Shown here piece by piece: positions 25,811 through 34,460 of a stretch of DNA of 64,000 nt (position 1 is the stretch's first letter; every line of letters starts with the position of its first letter). Origin of the DNA: Lysinibacillus odysseyi 34hs-1 = NBRC 100172 (GTDB taxonomy: Bacteria; Bacillota; Bacilli; Bacillales_A; Planococcaceae). The notes under the pieces are model-generated. The model was not told the origin of the DNA. It made no database searches and was given only the letters and a program-made list of their open reading frames with translations. The DNA lies in contig NZ_BCVX01000002.1 in the NCBI RefSeq assembly GCF_001591965.1, positions 434,001 to 498,000 of the forward strand. The letters are read 5' to 3'. Made by a program: the position numbers and the translations under genes.

Positions 25811-26074
25811 TTATTTTAATTTATACTTTTGTTGATTTTGCGGTGTTTTATCGGTCGACTCTATAAACGAAGCCCCTTCATGTTGAACATACGATAAGAA
25901 CATACTGCCAAGTTTAGTCCGGTCTCCTCTTCCAATGCGGTTCCACTCGAATCCCCGGAAAAGGTCCTTTACAACGAACTCCCCATCCTCACGTCTTACA
26001 TCCTTCAAAGATTGCTTTGCATGTTCAAGCAATTCACTTAGCGAAGTAGTCGAATTAATGCTCACTTTAATCAC
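25811..26074 (-). CDS. DUF1413 domain protein
   Basis: 87 residues from a GTG at 26072-26074. A second GTG at 26063-26065 has AGAGGG 8 bases before it and is the more likely start (84 residues). The pattern SLSELLEHAKQSL, then EFVVKDLFRGFEWNRIGRGD and KLGSMFL, is DUF1413. Co-transcribed with the PUA/EVE-like gene. Function unknown. Confidence 0.75.
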   Translation of the reverse strand: MIKVSINSTTSLSELLEHAKQSLKDVRREDGEFVVKDLFRGFEWNRIGRGDRTKLGSMFLSYVQHEGASFIESTDKTPQNQQKYKLK

Positions 26075-26104
26075 CCTCTCTGATTTTTTGTGATTGCAAT
26101 TACA

Positions 26105-26137
26105 AGCTATTAGCTAATAGCTATAACCTATTAGCTA
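26105..26137. promoter_or_regulatory. Palindromic operator upstream of the DUF1413 operon
   Basis: AGCTATTAGCTAATAGCT (26105-26122) is a perfect 18-bp palindrome. CTATTAGCTA recurs at 26107 and 26128, exactly 21 bases (two helical turns) apart. It lies 30-70 bases before the DUF1413 start, where a minus-strand TTGTGA box is also visible. A repressor site is inferred; no regulator gene is adjacent. Confidence 0.6.
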
Positions 26138-26390
26138 TATGTTATCACAAAAAATCGAAAAAGCAAACATAAAATAACCCCTAAAAACCATCCATTGAAA
26201 AGGCAATTTACAGCATGCTTTCCCACATAAGCGCCCAGCTGATAAGGTAGTTCTGGAATTGCAAATATGGCTACCTCCACTTTACATTCACTGTCGTACA
26301 ACAAAATACTCCATTAGACATTATTAAATGGTCTAAATTGTAATTTAGTGGTATTATTTTAGTATAAATTGAAATTCAGGGAGCGATTTA

Positions 26391-27761
26391 ATGAGAATTC
26401 AATATAATCAAGGACTATTCACTCAAAATCGATACAACCACACAAATACTGAATTAAATAGCACTTTAAATAAACTTTCTTCAGGCTTGCAAATTAACCA
26501 AGCTGCAGATGATGCTGCTGGATTAAGTATTTCTGAGAAGATGAGGGCACAAATTCGCGGACTAGCTCAAGCTGGAGAAAATATTCAAAATGGGATTTCT
26601 CTTATTCAAACAGCTGATGGTGGATTAGCTTCTATCGTAGACCCTAATTTACAAAGACTTAGAGAACTCGCGGTACAAGCTTCAAATGATACTTTAACGG
26701 ATGAAGATAGACTGTTAATACAAAAAGAAGTAGATCAAATAATAAGGGGTATAAGCGATATTGCTACCAATACAGAATTCAATGGTATGGCTTTACTCGC
26801 AGGAACGTCTAATAAAGATGGACAACAAATACCTTCTGGTTCTTTAGCACAATATGTTAAACAAATTACATCAAGTGGTGGAATAACAGATACGTATACA
26901 TTTGGAGGAAAAGATTACGCTAGTGCCATTATTGATTTTAGTAATATTACATCACCAAGTGACGTAGCTAAATTAACAGAAAAAGGGGTTAATTACACTT
27001 GTTGTACTTGTACGAAAACCTATAGTATAAAATTTGTAAATGGCAATCCGGATACATCCAGATTAAATGACTTTAATCCTGTGATGGAAGTGGATATCAG
27101 TACTATCACAAACGGGACAGATTTAGTTAATAAAATCATGGAATCTGCCTATGGCCAAGCAGGGTTTGTTTATGATCCAGATAATCCATCTACTCCAAGC
27201 AATGCAACAAGTTTTGTAGATCACTTTTCACAGTTAGCAGCCGATGGTGGGAAAATATATATTTATGATAATAGACCTGAAAATGCTAATGAGAATTGGC
27301 CGGAAAATGGGTCTGGTGTATTTGATCTTAATGTTTATGGTGAAGGACAGGAAGAAGAAGACTTTTTCTTACATTTGGAGATGCAGGTTGGAAGTAATAC
27401 TGGACAATCGGTTAGAGTATCAATTCCCAATGTAACCGTACAGAAACTAAAAATCGATCCTCTACCTGTTGATACTCAAGTGAATGCAAATGCAGCCATT
27501 ACTAAAATTGATGAGGCAATAAAAAAAGTTTCAAATGCAAGGTCAACTGTCGGTACATACCAAAATCAATTTGAACATGCATACAACAATGTTAAAAATG
27601 CAGAAGAAAATTTAACAAAGGCTGAATCACAATTACGTGATGCCGACATGGCAAAAGAAATGTCTACATTAAAGAAAGATCAAATTCTCCTACAGTCCTC
27701 ACAATCTATGATGGCTCAAATCAATCAAATGAGCCAAGGAATTCTAGAAATATTAAAATAA
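26391..27761 (+). CDS. Flagellin with a cysteine-containing central insertion
   Basis: 456 residues with intact D0/D1 ends: MRIQYNQGLFTQNRYNHTNT, then LSSGLQINQAADDAAGLSIS, and at the C-terminus NLTKAESQLRDADMAKEMST to MSQGILEILK. The middle third (about 140-360) is an insertion. It contains GVNYTCCTCTKTYSIKFVNG, a CCxC cluster, and a conserved-looking module VMEVDISTITNGTDLVNKIM. Cysteine is rare in flagellins. AGGGAG precedes the ATG; a sigma-A-like TTGTAA/TATAAA pair with a 19-base spacer is present, and no clear sigma-D box was seen. The gene stands alone, away from other flagellar genes, next to IS remnants. Confidence 0.9.
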   Translation: MRIQYNQGLFTQNRYNHTNTELNSTLNKLSSGLQINQAADDAAGLSISEKMRAQIRGLAQAGENIQNGISLIQTADGGLASIVDPNLQRLRELAVQASNDTLTDEDRLLIQKEVDQIIRGISDIATNTEFNGMALLAGTSNKDGQQIPSGSLAQYVKQITSSGGITDTYTFGGKDYASAIIDFSNITSPSDVAKLTEKGVNYTCCTCTKTYSIKFVNGNPDTSRLNDFNPVMEVDISTITNGTDLVNKIMESAYGQAGFVYDPDNPSTPSNATSFVDHFSQLAADGGKIYIYDNRPENANENWPENGSGVFDLNVYGEGQEEEDFFLHLEMQVGSNTGQSVRVSIPNVTVQKLKIDPLPVDTQVNANAAITKIDEAIKKVSNARSTVGTYQNQFEHAYNNVKNAEENLTKAESQLRDADMAKEMSTLKKDQILLQSSQSMMAQINQMSQGILEILK

Positions 27762-27773
27762 TCCTATTTCAAA

Positions 27774-27812
27774 CAGCACCGATCCACTACAGGATCGGTG
27801 CTGTACTATTTT
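27774..27812 (+). terminator. Flagellin terminator
   Basis: CAGCACCGATCC and GGATCGGTGCTG form a perfect 12-bp stem with a 6-base loop, followed by TACTATTTT. Confidence 0.9.
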
Positions 27813-27879
27813 CTTTAACAAGCCATCCTTATTATGATACGGTTCACCCTGTCTTACTAAATAGTAAAGTGTCATTATA

Positions 27880-28196
27880 ATCGAACCAAAAGGTTATATC
27901 CTTTCGATTCGGGGGACTGTCAATATTTTTATGTAAATGATTATTCAACTCTTCAAGGTAGATCGTCACTTCTGTATGTGAATAACTTTGTGTGGAGCTT
28001 TGTTTTGGATGGATAGGAAAAGGCTAGCTCTTCTACACCAAAGGCCCTGGCTAAATGTGGTTTTACCAACACCAGTTGTACCTAAAATGATCCGGTTTTC
28101 TCCATTGGCAATGAAGCGACATGTACACATCTCTTTTATACGTTGCTCACTAATACTAGGCTGAAAGGCGAAATCAAACTCATGAATCGTTTTGCT
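27880..28196 (-). pseudogene. IS21 IstB ATPase remnant
   Basis: A minus-strand frame reads TIHEFDFAFQPSISEQRIKE, then CRFIANGENRIILGTTGVGK with a Walker A motif. It then shifts frame into HLARAFGVEELAF. This is the IstB N-terminus, broken after the P-loop. It abuts the truncated IstA. Confidence 0.7.
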
Positions 28197-28668
28197 CTAA
28201 GGCAGTAAATTCGATATATCGTTTTCTTGAATAACTTAGAATCACGAAGAATGCATGTAACGGTCTCTTCAAACCATCCACTAAAAACTCCGCAACATTC
28301 TCTGCCCAGTCTACTTGTGCCTGTCGACCAGGTTTTGTTTCAAATCGAACTTTTGCCTGCTCCTTAGGCGCCGTTCGATAAGAACTTACAAAATCCCGAA
28401 AGATTGTACTTCCCCCTTCATAACCAAGCTTTTGAATTTCTTCTAGTAAAACAACACAATTCGTTGTCCCTTCTTTAATGTGCTCCAAAATATAGGGTTT
28501 GTAAGGATCTAAATTGCTTCCTTTTGTAACACGCTTTTTTGACTGTGGTACTGCATCAGAATGTAAATACTTTCGAATGGTTTTGCGGTCGAATCCAGTT
28601 TCTTTTGCGATGGTAGTGATTGTCCAACCTTTCTGCTTCAATTCTCGAATCATAAAAAAACCCTCCAC
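28180..28668 (-). mobile_element. istA: Truncated IS21-family IstA transposase
   Basis: 162 residues against the usual 400-500. The HTH (KGWTITTIAKETGFDRKTIR) and the first catalytic aspartate (GRQAQVDWAE) are present. The rest of the DDE domain is gone, and the frame ends at FTALEQNDS where it meets the IstB fragment. A large internal deletion has fused istA to istB, so the element is inactive. Confidence 0.85.
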
Positions 28669-29075
28669 TAATAACGTTATACCTACACTTCTAATCTATC
28701 TCTACTTGAAATAGATTATCCGTGATAAATGGGGGATTTAAAACTGTTATTAATGTAGGTTTTAACAGCGTTACTCACAAAGGACACATTACAATGAACC
28801 TCTCTCGATTATTAAGGCCAACAAAGTCACAAATGTTGTTTGCAGCATCTTTGGTTGAGTGGATTTTTCTTTCTCTAAATAATCTGGACTTCTTTACAGT
28901 ACTATATCAACGCTTATGATACCTTTGACCGATACCTTATTCTGCTTCTCCGCCAACTCCCTCCTTCAAATAAAAAAAGCCTTTCACTCCACGTCGGAAT
29001 AAAATGCCAATTATTATAATATTTAATATTTATTCTAAATCAAATATGAGATGATGTGAATTTACACATCACTCC
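28669..29075. other. 407-bp spacer between IS remnants, no gene
   Basis: No ORF with a ribosome site was found. A short minus-strand hairpin (AATCTAT/ATAGATT, 28696-28726) lies upstream of istA. TGTAGGT is repeated near both sides of it, perhaps an IS terminus. Confidence 0.4.
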
Positions 29076-29494
29076 TCAGCCTAAATGAACCTCGATATTT
29101 TTATATACAGGATTTAATAAAATCTTCCCTTTAAAATATTCAAACTTACGGAAGCCATAGACATTTCGCTTGAACACTTTCTATTTATTATTAATTCCTT
29201 ATAATAAACCATTTAAATAATCAAAACTAAAACTATTGAGAATCTCAACCTGCTAGTTTTTAAAAGTTTAGCTTATTTTTTCTCTGTTTATCCTCCCTTG
29301 CGGTACAAAGCTTTCAGTCCTGCTTTAATCAATTTCATTTCTTTTGTTATCTTCGCTTATACAAACTAGGCTTTACATAACTCCTTCAAACCATATACTT
29401 CTTTTAGATCTTTAGACATCGACAGATACCATCTTAAATACCATGGAACTGTTTCCGTTAATTGATCGTTTAGTTTATGGAGAACATGGCGCAT
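29076..29494 (-). pseudogene. ISL3-family transposase remnant
   Basis: A minus-strand frame with several stops reads HKLNDQLTETVPWYLRWYLS near the top. Near the 3' end it reads FDYLNGLL, a stop, GINNK, a stop, then KVFKRNVYGFRKFEYFKGKI. The N-G-x-x-E-G-x-N-N-K-x-K-x-x-K-R-x-x-Y-G pattern is the conserved C-terminus of ISL3 transposases; two of its codons are now stops. Confidence 0.7.
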
Positions 29495-29692
29495 TCTTTT
29501 ACCTCCTCATAATCCTGGAAAATCCATGTTAAAATCCATAAAGCACAGCTCACCTTTCTATTACTTATTTCTCAATAATCAAGTATATGAAAATTAGTTA
29601 TTATGTTTATTCTTTACATCAAAATTGAATGAAAAATCTTACAATTATTATAGCATCCTAATTTTATATTGGAAAAATAATATTTCAGGCAT

Positions 29693-29747
29693 AAAAAAAC
29701 TCCCCATTCGATAAACAGATTTTTAATCTATCTACCTACTAGGGAGC
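29693..29747 (-). terminator. Long stem-loop with T-run on the minus strand
   Basis: CTCCC...GGGGAG with inner GATA/TATC and AGATT/AATCT pairings is followed by TTTTTTT on the minus strand. It lies 150 bases beyond the S-layer terminator and may be a second terminator or an IS-end structure. Confidence 0.5.
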
Positions 29748-29893
29748 ATACCAACCGGCGTATCACTAGCTATTTGTCGTTCATGCCCAAAGATGTACTT
29801 ATTTTTGAACTCAGGCTTACCGATCAAACTGTGTAAAAATCCACCAAATACTATAAAACCTACAGTAGATGATCATACACATGCTGGACGTAT

Positions 29894-29933
29894 ACAAAAA
29901 GCTCTATGAGGGAAATCCGCCTCATAGAGCTTT
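29894..29933 (-). terminator. S-layer gene terminator
   Basis: AAAGCTCTATGAGG and CCTCATAGAGCTTT on the minus strand form a 14-bp perfect stem with an 8-base loop, followed by TT. It starts about 20 bases after the stop codon. Confidence 0.9.
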
Positions 29934-29953
29934 CACTATTATTAGTTAATAGC

Positions 29954-32900
29954 TTATTTAACAGTAATCACTGGAGTAGCAATTGAAGTACCTACTGGTG
30001 TTACAGTAGATGTCAATGTAATTGTACCAGCGTTGTCATCTGCTGCATTAAACTTATCAGCAGTGTTTAATTGGATAGCAGCAGCAAGATTTGTTGCTTG
30101 AACAGCAGGAGTTGCTAGTGTACCAGCAGACGCTTCTACTACAAATGTTGTTGGTGTTGTTGTTGTACCAAATGCTACAGCAGTATATTCAACACCATCA
30201 ATAACTACTTTTTCACCAACAGATAATTGGTTAGTAATTGTGAAGGCTTGTGTTGCAGCTGTACCTGTTGTTACAGCAGCCGTACCATTTACTACTGCAT
30301 TTAATACTTGAGGGGCTGCAGATGTTGAAACTTCAACTTCAGAAGCTGCACCTGTTGTAGTAGATTTAATTACTACTTTGTCTCCTGAAACAGTCGCAGT
30401 GCCTGCAAATTTAGCATTAATAGCATCAGCAACGCCTTGTGCTCCTGTTTTACCTGCTAAGTTAATTACTTGAGGACCAGCATTGTCAATATCTAAAGTA
30501 AATTGCTCCCCTGTTGCAAATGTATAATCTGCAGCAATCGATTTAGAAGTATATTCAGCAGCTGTAGCTACTGATGGTAATACACCTTGTGTAAATGTGC
30601 CTGAAGTAATTACCCCTGTAGTTTTCTTTAATGTTACATTGGCAGTGATATTTTGTGCTACACCAGCAGCATTTTTAGCATCTGCGTAAGTAACTGTTAA
30701 TGTACCAGCAGCTAAAGTAGATAGTGTACCAGCTTGAACAGTTGTAGTGAATACCCCTGTATTAGCGCCAGTTTCTAGTAAAGTAAGTGATAATGTAGCA
30801 TTTGCACTATCTTTTAAAGATACTGTTGCAGTGTCTACAGCCGTTGCACTTAAGTTAAGATCTGCATCTGCTAAAGAAATTGTTAAATTACTAGCAGGAG
30901 TAGAAGTCAAATCTACTGTAGTATTTGGACTTAATGTTAATGCTCCAGTAACTGGCGGCGCTGGCGTAGTTGGTACAAGTTTTTTAATGCCACTTCCAGC
31001 TGGGTTAGCAGCAACTAAATTAATCACTTTAAACGTAATTGTATCACCATCAACATTATATGATACTGTTACAGTTTGATCATCAGCCGCATATTGATTT
31101 AATAATGTTTCCCAACCAGTCTCACCAAATACTTCGTTACCATTTGCTCCATAGTACTTAAATGTTTTGCCTGATACACCTGCATATTTCACAGGTTTTT
31201 TACCAGCAAACCATAAAGAATTGCTGTCTGAACCTGAGTCAGCTGGATTGTATTGATTCACATAACCAGTGTATGAAGCTGGTACTTCTTGTGAATTTGT
31301 GAATGTAGCAGTTGCTTCTTTAGAAGTAAATGCATAGTCTTTACCATCTGTATTAACTGCAATACCTGTAGCAATTACACGTACAGAAGTAGTTTTACCG
31401 TCAACTGATTTAACTTCTAAGTTTCGAGCTGGTGTAACAACAGTTCCTGTCGAAGAAAGCGTTGCTTCATATGTTTTTGTTAAGCTACGGTTTGGTGAAA
31501 TAACTTCACCATCTACAGTGATATCGTTATCGCCAGTATTGAAGATTGTATATGTTGCTTTCTTCACTGGAATACCAGACATTTTTTTGCCGCTTTGGTT
31601 TACTAATTCTGCAGCAAATACTGCTGTTTCACTACCATCAAATTTAGTTACAACTTTAGTTAAATCAGTTGATTTGTATGATTTAATTGCTGAACCATCT
31701 AAATATGCAGCTTGGAAGTGAGAAATTGGAGCAACTTTTGTTGGCTCACCTTGGTCTAATTGACCTTGTTTCGCATCTGAAGTATTAATATCAATCCATG
31801 CGATTGGTGTTGCATAATCATTCACAAGATCACTTGCAACGATAAATGTTGCTTCACCTTTGCTATCTGTTTTAACAGAAATTTGAGATTTTGTATTTCC
31901 ATTACCACTAGTTGGATAGAATTTATCAGTGTCTGGGTTTACAAAACCAGCTTTTGTATTTGTTGCAATTACACGGTCTAGATCTTCGTTAAATGCGATG
32001 TTTACAGTTTCATTTTTCGCTACTGCACCATTCTTATCTTTAACAACTACTTTATATTCGCGACCGTTACCTTCACCAGTTGCAGCAACTTCGCCACCAT
32101 CACGAGTTAACTCAATAGCGTACTCTGCTTGTACTGCTGCAAAATTAACTTTAGCAGCCGTTGCTTGTAAATCTGAAGCATCATATTTTTTACTATCTGT
32201 AGTTACACCATTTGTAGTTGTGCTGTGTGTTTCAAATACTACTGGAGTTGCTTCTGCATTTGTACCAGAAACTGTGAATGTTGCTTCACCTTTTGAGTCA
32301 GTAGTAATTTGTGCTACTTCTGTATTCGTATTGTTGCTTAATTGAGCAACTTTAACACCATTTACAGAAACGTTTTGTAACTTGTCAGCTGTTACATTGA
32401 TGTTTTCTAAGACAGAAACATTGAATTTTTTGTTAGCTACCGGTTTGCCAGTTTTTGGATCTTTATAAGTGATTTTATAAGTTTTGTTCGCACCATTATT
32501 AATTGTTGCGCCTGCAGTTACTTCTTCAACTGTTAAGATTGTATCAACGCCCCAGAATACATAACCCACTGCAAACTTAGAACGATCACCAGTAGCATAA
32601 GCAGTTACTGCATCTGTTTTATCTGTATAGCGAGTATAAGTATATGTTGCGATACCATTCTCATCAGTATATGCTTCACCAGTAATTGTTGGATTAACAG
32701 CATCGTTATTGTTACCTGGTATGTTGAATGTTACTGGAATACCAGCTTTAGACTGACCTTCAGCAACAGTTACTTTAGCTTGAACTTTCACTTCTTGGCC
32801 TAATTTACCTTGTACAGAAGAAGATACTAATTCTACTTTTGAAGGTACTACTGCAGCGATACCTACGAATGTACCAGCTTTTTCGCCGTCAACCTTAACA

Positions 32901-33772
32901 GTATACTCTGTACCACCTTTTTGTGATTCAGTAGTTAATACCGCGGTGCGTTTGCTAGTTTGTTTTACAACTGCATTTGTAACTTTTAAACCATCAATCT
33001 CAAATTTAACTTTATCGATGCTTTCGATATCTTCTTGGAAGATTACTTCAACAGTTGTATTGTTGATTGCTTTAATTTCGAATGGAGCTACATCAGAAGC
33101 TTCGAAATTAATTGTGTTATATAAGAACTTGGCGAATTGTGCACGAGTTACGTTTTCTAATGGGCGGAAGTTGCCACTTGAAGTTGAAGAGATTTCAAGA
33201 TCCATTAACGCTTGGATTGCATCTTCGAACTCTGCACGAGCGTTTGATAAGTCCGGAATACGAACGTTGTCAACGCCTTCAGCGATTTCTACTAAAGATT
33301 GTCCGTTAACAGCAGCGTAAGCACCGTTTAGTACTTTAGCCATTTGTTGACGAGTGATGTTGTTACCTGCCATTAATTTACCAGCAGCACCACCGAATAC
33401 GCCTTCGTCTGCTACTAATGCAGCATACTTAACTAATTCTTGGTCTTTTGAGTTTACTGGTACGTCTGTGAAACGAGCTTTTGTGTTCCAGTCAGATGGA
33501 ATTGCAACACCGTTAGACTCAACCCAGCGTCCTAGCATTTTAACAACTTGGCCACGTGTTAATGCTGCTCCTGGTTGGAAAGTGTTAGTTGAAGCGTAAC
33601 CGTTAATGATACCAGCTTCAGTTAATGCGTCGATGTATGGAGCGAATTCGTTGTTTTCAGATACATCTTTAAATGATGCAGCTGAAGCTACAGGAACGAT
33701 CGCTGATGCTACTAAAGTAGCTGTTGCAGCAGTTGCTACAAACTTTTTGTATTTCTTTGGTTGGTTAGCCAT
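29954..33772 (-). CDS. S-layer protein with three N-terminal SLH motifs
   Basis: 1272 residues. Signal peptide with cleavage after VASA (about residue 31). SLH motifs lie at about 33-80 (NTFQPGAALTRGQVVKMLGR), 100-150 (ITRQQMAKVL) and 170-225 (FRPLENVTRAQFAKFLYNTI). They anchor the protein to pyruvylated secondary cell-wall polymer. The rest is a series of beta-sandwich domains, Thr/Ala/Val-rich, ending TSIATPVITVK, with almost no cysteine. Codon use is very biased (GTT, GCT, ACT), unlike the accessory genes, as expected for the most abundant protein. AGGAGG precedes the ATG. Similar in layout to Lysinibacillus sphaericus S-layer proteins. tagA and wecC just upstream supply precursors of its wall ligand. 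Confidence 0.95.
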   Translation of the reverse strand: MANQPKKYKKFVATAATATLVASAIVPVASAASFKDVSENNEFAPYIDALTEAGIINGYASTNTFQPGAALTRGQVVKMLGRWVESNGVAIPSDWNTKARFTDVPVNSKDQELVKYAALVADEGVFGGAAGKLMAGNNITRQQMAKVLNGAYAAVNGQSLVEIAEGVDNVRIPDLSNARAEFEDAIQALMDLEISSTSSGNFRPLENVTRAQFAKFLYNTINFEASDVAPFEIKAINNTTVEVIFQEDIESIDKVKFEIDGLKVTNAVVKQTSKRTAVLTTESQKGGTEYTVKVDGEKAGTFVGIAAVVPSKVELVSSSVQGKLGQEVKVQAKVTVAEGQSKAGIPVTFNIPGNNNDAVNPTITGEAYTDENGIATYTYTRYTDKTDAVTAYATGDRSKFAVGYVFWGVDTILTVEEVTAGATINNGANKTYKITYKDPKTGKPVANKKFNVSVLENINVTADKLQNVSVNGVKVAQLSNNTNTEVAQITTDSKGEATFTVSGTNAEATPVVFETHSTTTNGVTTDSKKYDASDLQATAAKVNFAAVQAEYAIELTRDGGEVAATGEGNGREYKVVVKDKNGAVAKNETVNIAFNEDLDRVIATNTKAGFVNPDTDKFYPTSGNGNTKSQISVKTDSKGEATFIVASDLVNDYATPIAWIDINTSDAKQGQLDQGEPTKVAPISHFQAAYLDGSAIKSYKSTDLTKVVTKFDGSETAVFAAELVNQSGKKMSGIPVKKATYTIFNTGDNDITVDGEVISPNRSLTKTYEATLSSTGTVVTPARNLEVKSVDGKTTSVRVIATGIAVNTDGKDYAFTSKEATATFTNSQEVPASYTGYVNQYNPADSGSDSNSLWFAGKKPVKYAGVSGKTFKYYGANGNEVFGETGWETLLNQYAADDQTVTVSYNVDGDTITFKVINLVAANPAGSGIKKLVPTTPAPPVTGALTLSPNTTVDLTSTPASNLTISLADADLNLSATAVDTATVSLKDSANATLSLTLLETGANTGVFTTTVQAGTLSTLAAGTLTVTYADAKNAAGVAQNITANVTLKKTTGVITSGTFTQGVLPSVATAAEYTSKSIAADYTFATGEQFTLDIDNAGPQVINLAGKTGAQGVADAINAKFAGTATVSGDKVVIKSTTTGAASEVEVSTSAAPQVLNAVVNGTAAVTTGTAATQAFTITNQLSVGEKVVIDGVEYTAVAFGTTTTPTTFVVEASAGTLATPAVQATNLAAAIQLNTADKFNAADDNAGTITLTSTVTPVGTSIATPVITVK

Positions 33773-33813
33773 TGAAAATTTCCTCCTCGAATATCGATAA
33801 TAATCTAGTTACC

Positions 33814-33836
33814 CACACTAAAAAACTATCAGTGTG
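33814..33836 (-). promoter_or_regulatory. Hairpin in the S-layer 5' leader
   Basis: On the minus strand CACACT (33831-33836) and AGTGTG (33814-33819) pair near the predicted 5' end of the transcript. A third AGTGTG at 33849-33854 straddles the predicted start site and could compete for the same partner. Stabilising 5' hairpins are known for S-layer messengers. Confidence 0.4.
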
Positions 33837-33856
33837 AAAAACTAAGTACACACTAA

Positions 33857-33885
33857 AGTTTATAAGTATATATTTGGTATGTCAA
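33857..33885 (-). promoter_or_regulatory. S-layer promoter
   Basis: TTGACA (33880-33885), a 17-base spacer and TAAACT (33857-33862) on the minus strand. The predicted start near 33850 gives a leader of about 78 bases before the ATG. Confidence 0.7.
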
Positions 33886-34115
33886 TTGTTTTTTGGTAAT
33901 AGTTACATAAGTAACTATATTTTATCCAATTAACATATTAATCTTCCATATAAACGGGTAACTTGGAATCTTTTACATTATGCCATAAATGAAAATGAAA
34001 AGACAGCGATTTCTGTAAAATTCATATTTTTTGTCAAATAGTTGCAATAAATATCATATAATCGCAATACTTTTTGACTTTTCAAACACTTTTTCATAAT
34101 AAAAATAGGCACCCT

Positions 34116-34199
34116 TTACATATATGCACCTCTTACCCTCTTTATTAATGAAATTTCAAAAAGATTGATAGGACGCGATTTATCGACATCTTTCGTCAA
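34116..34199 (-). CDS. Possible 27-residue peptide downstream of a terminator module
   Basis: A TTG (34197-34199) with AGGAGTG 6-7 bases upstream opens TKDVDKSRPINLFEISLIKR and ends VRGAYM before TAA. It lies immediately 3' of the structured RNA and terminator at 34221-34356, the position expected for a read-through product. Not recognised. Confidence 0.3.
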   Translation of the reverse strand: MTKDVDKSRPINLFEISLIKRVRGAYM

Positions 34200-34220
34200 A
34201 AAAATCACTCCTAAAACAAC

Positions 34221-34255
34221 AAAAGGCGGATCTGTTTTTCACAGATCCGCCTTTT
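34221..34255. terminator. Perfect 14-bp terminator stem
   Basis: AAAAGGCGGATCTG, a 7-base loop and CAGATCCGCCTTTT; T-runs on both strands, so it can act bidirectionally. It is oriented to end the RNA above. Confidence 0.9.
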
Positions 34256-34356
34256 GCGTGCCATTCACAACCACTTATGAATGGCAAGTGGGCTACCAAC
34301 CGTTTCCTTGCAGGGAAAAATTAAATCTATACCTAATAAGAGGAAATCTTACTATC
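34221..34356 (-). ncRNA. Candidate small RNA or riboswitch upstream of the S-layer gene
   Basis: Transcription from the promoter at 34363-34391 would yield about 135 bases. It contains TGCCATTCA/TGAATGGCA (9-bp stem), an overlapping alternative CCACTT/AAGTGG pairing, conserved-looking GGTAGCCC and ACGCAAAAGGCGG segments, and a perfect terminator. The terminator stem is AAAAGGCGGATCTG/CAGATCCGCCTTTT, 34221-34255. The two stems share bases, so they form a pseudoknot or are mutually exclusive. I could not match it to a riboswitch class I know. Confidence 0.5.
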
Positions 34357-34362
34357 ATTTAC

Positions 34363-34391
34363 AGTGTAGCACTTCCTTTGAAAAAGAACAA
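34363..34391 (-). promoter_or_regulatory. Promoter of the structured RNA
   Basis: TTGTTC (34386-34391), 17 bases, TACACT (34363-34368) with a TGC extension on the minus strand. Confidence 0.5.
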
Positions 34392-34460
34392 TGTATTATT
34401 ACAAATATTACATAAATAATTTTTAATGTCATAATTAAACAGATTTTTATTTTCCGGACT

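Noticed and set aside
28722..28919. 65-codon plus-strand frame between IS remnants
   Set aside because: No ribosome site and no similarity recognised; surrounded by decayed DNA.
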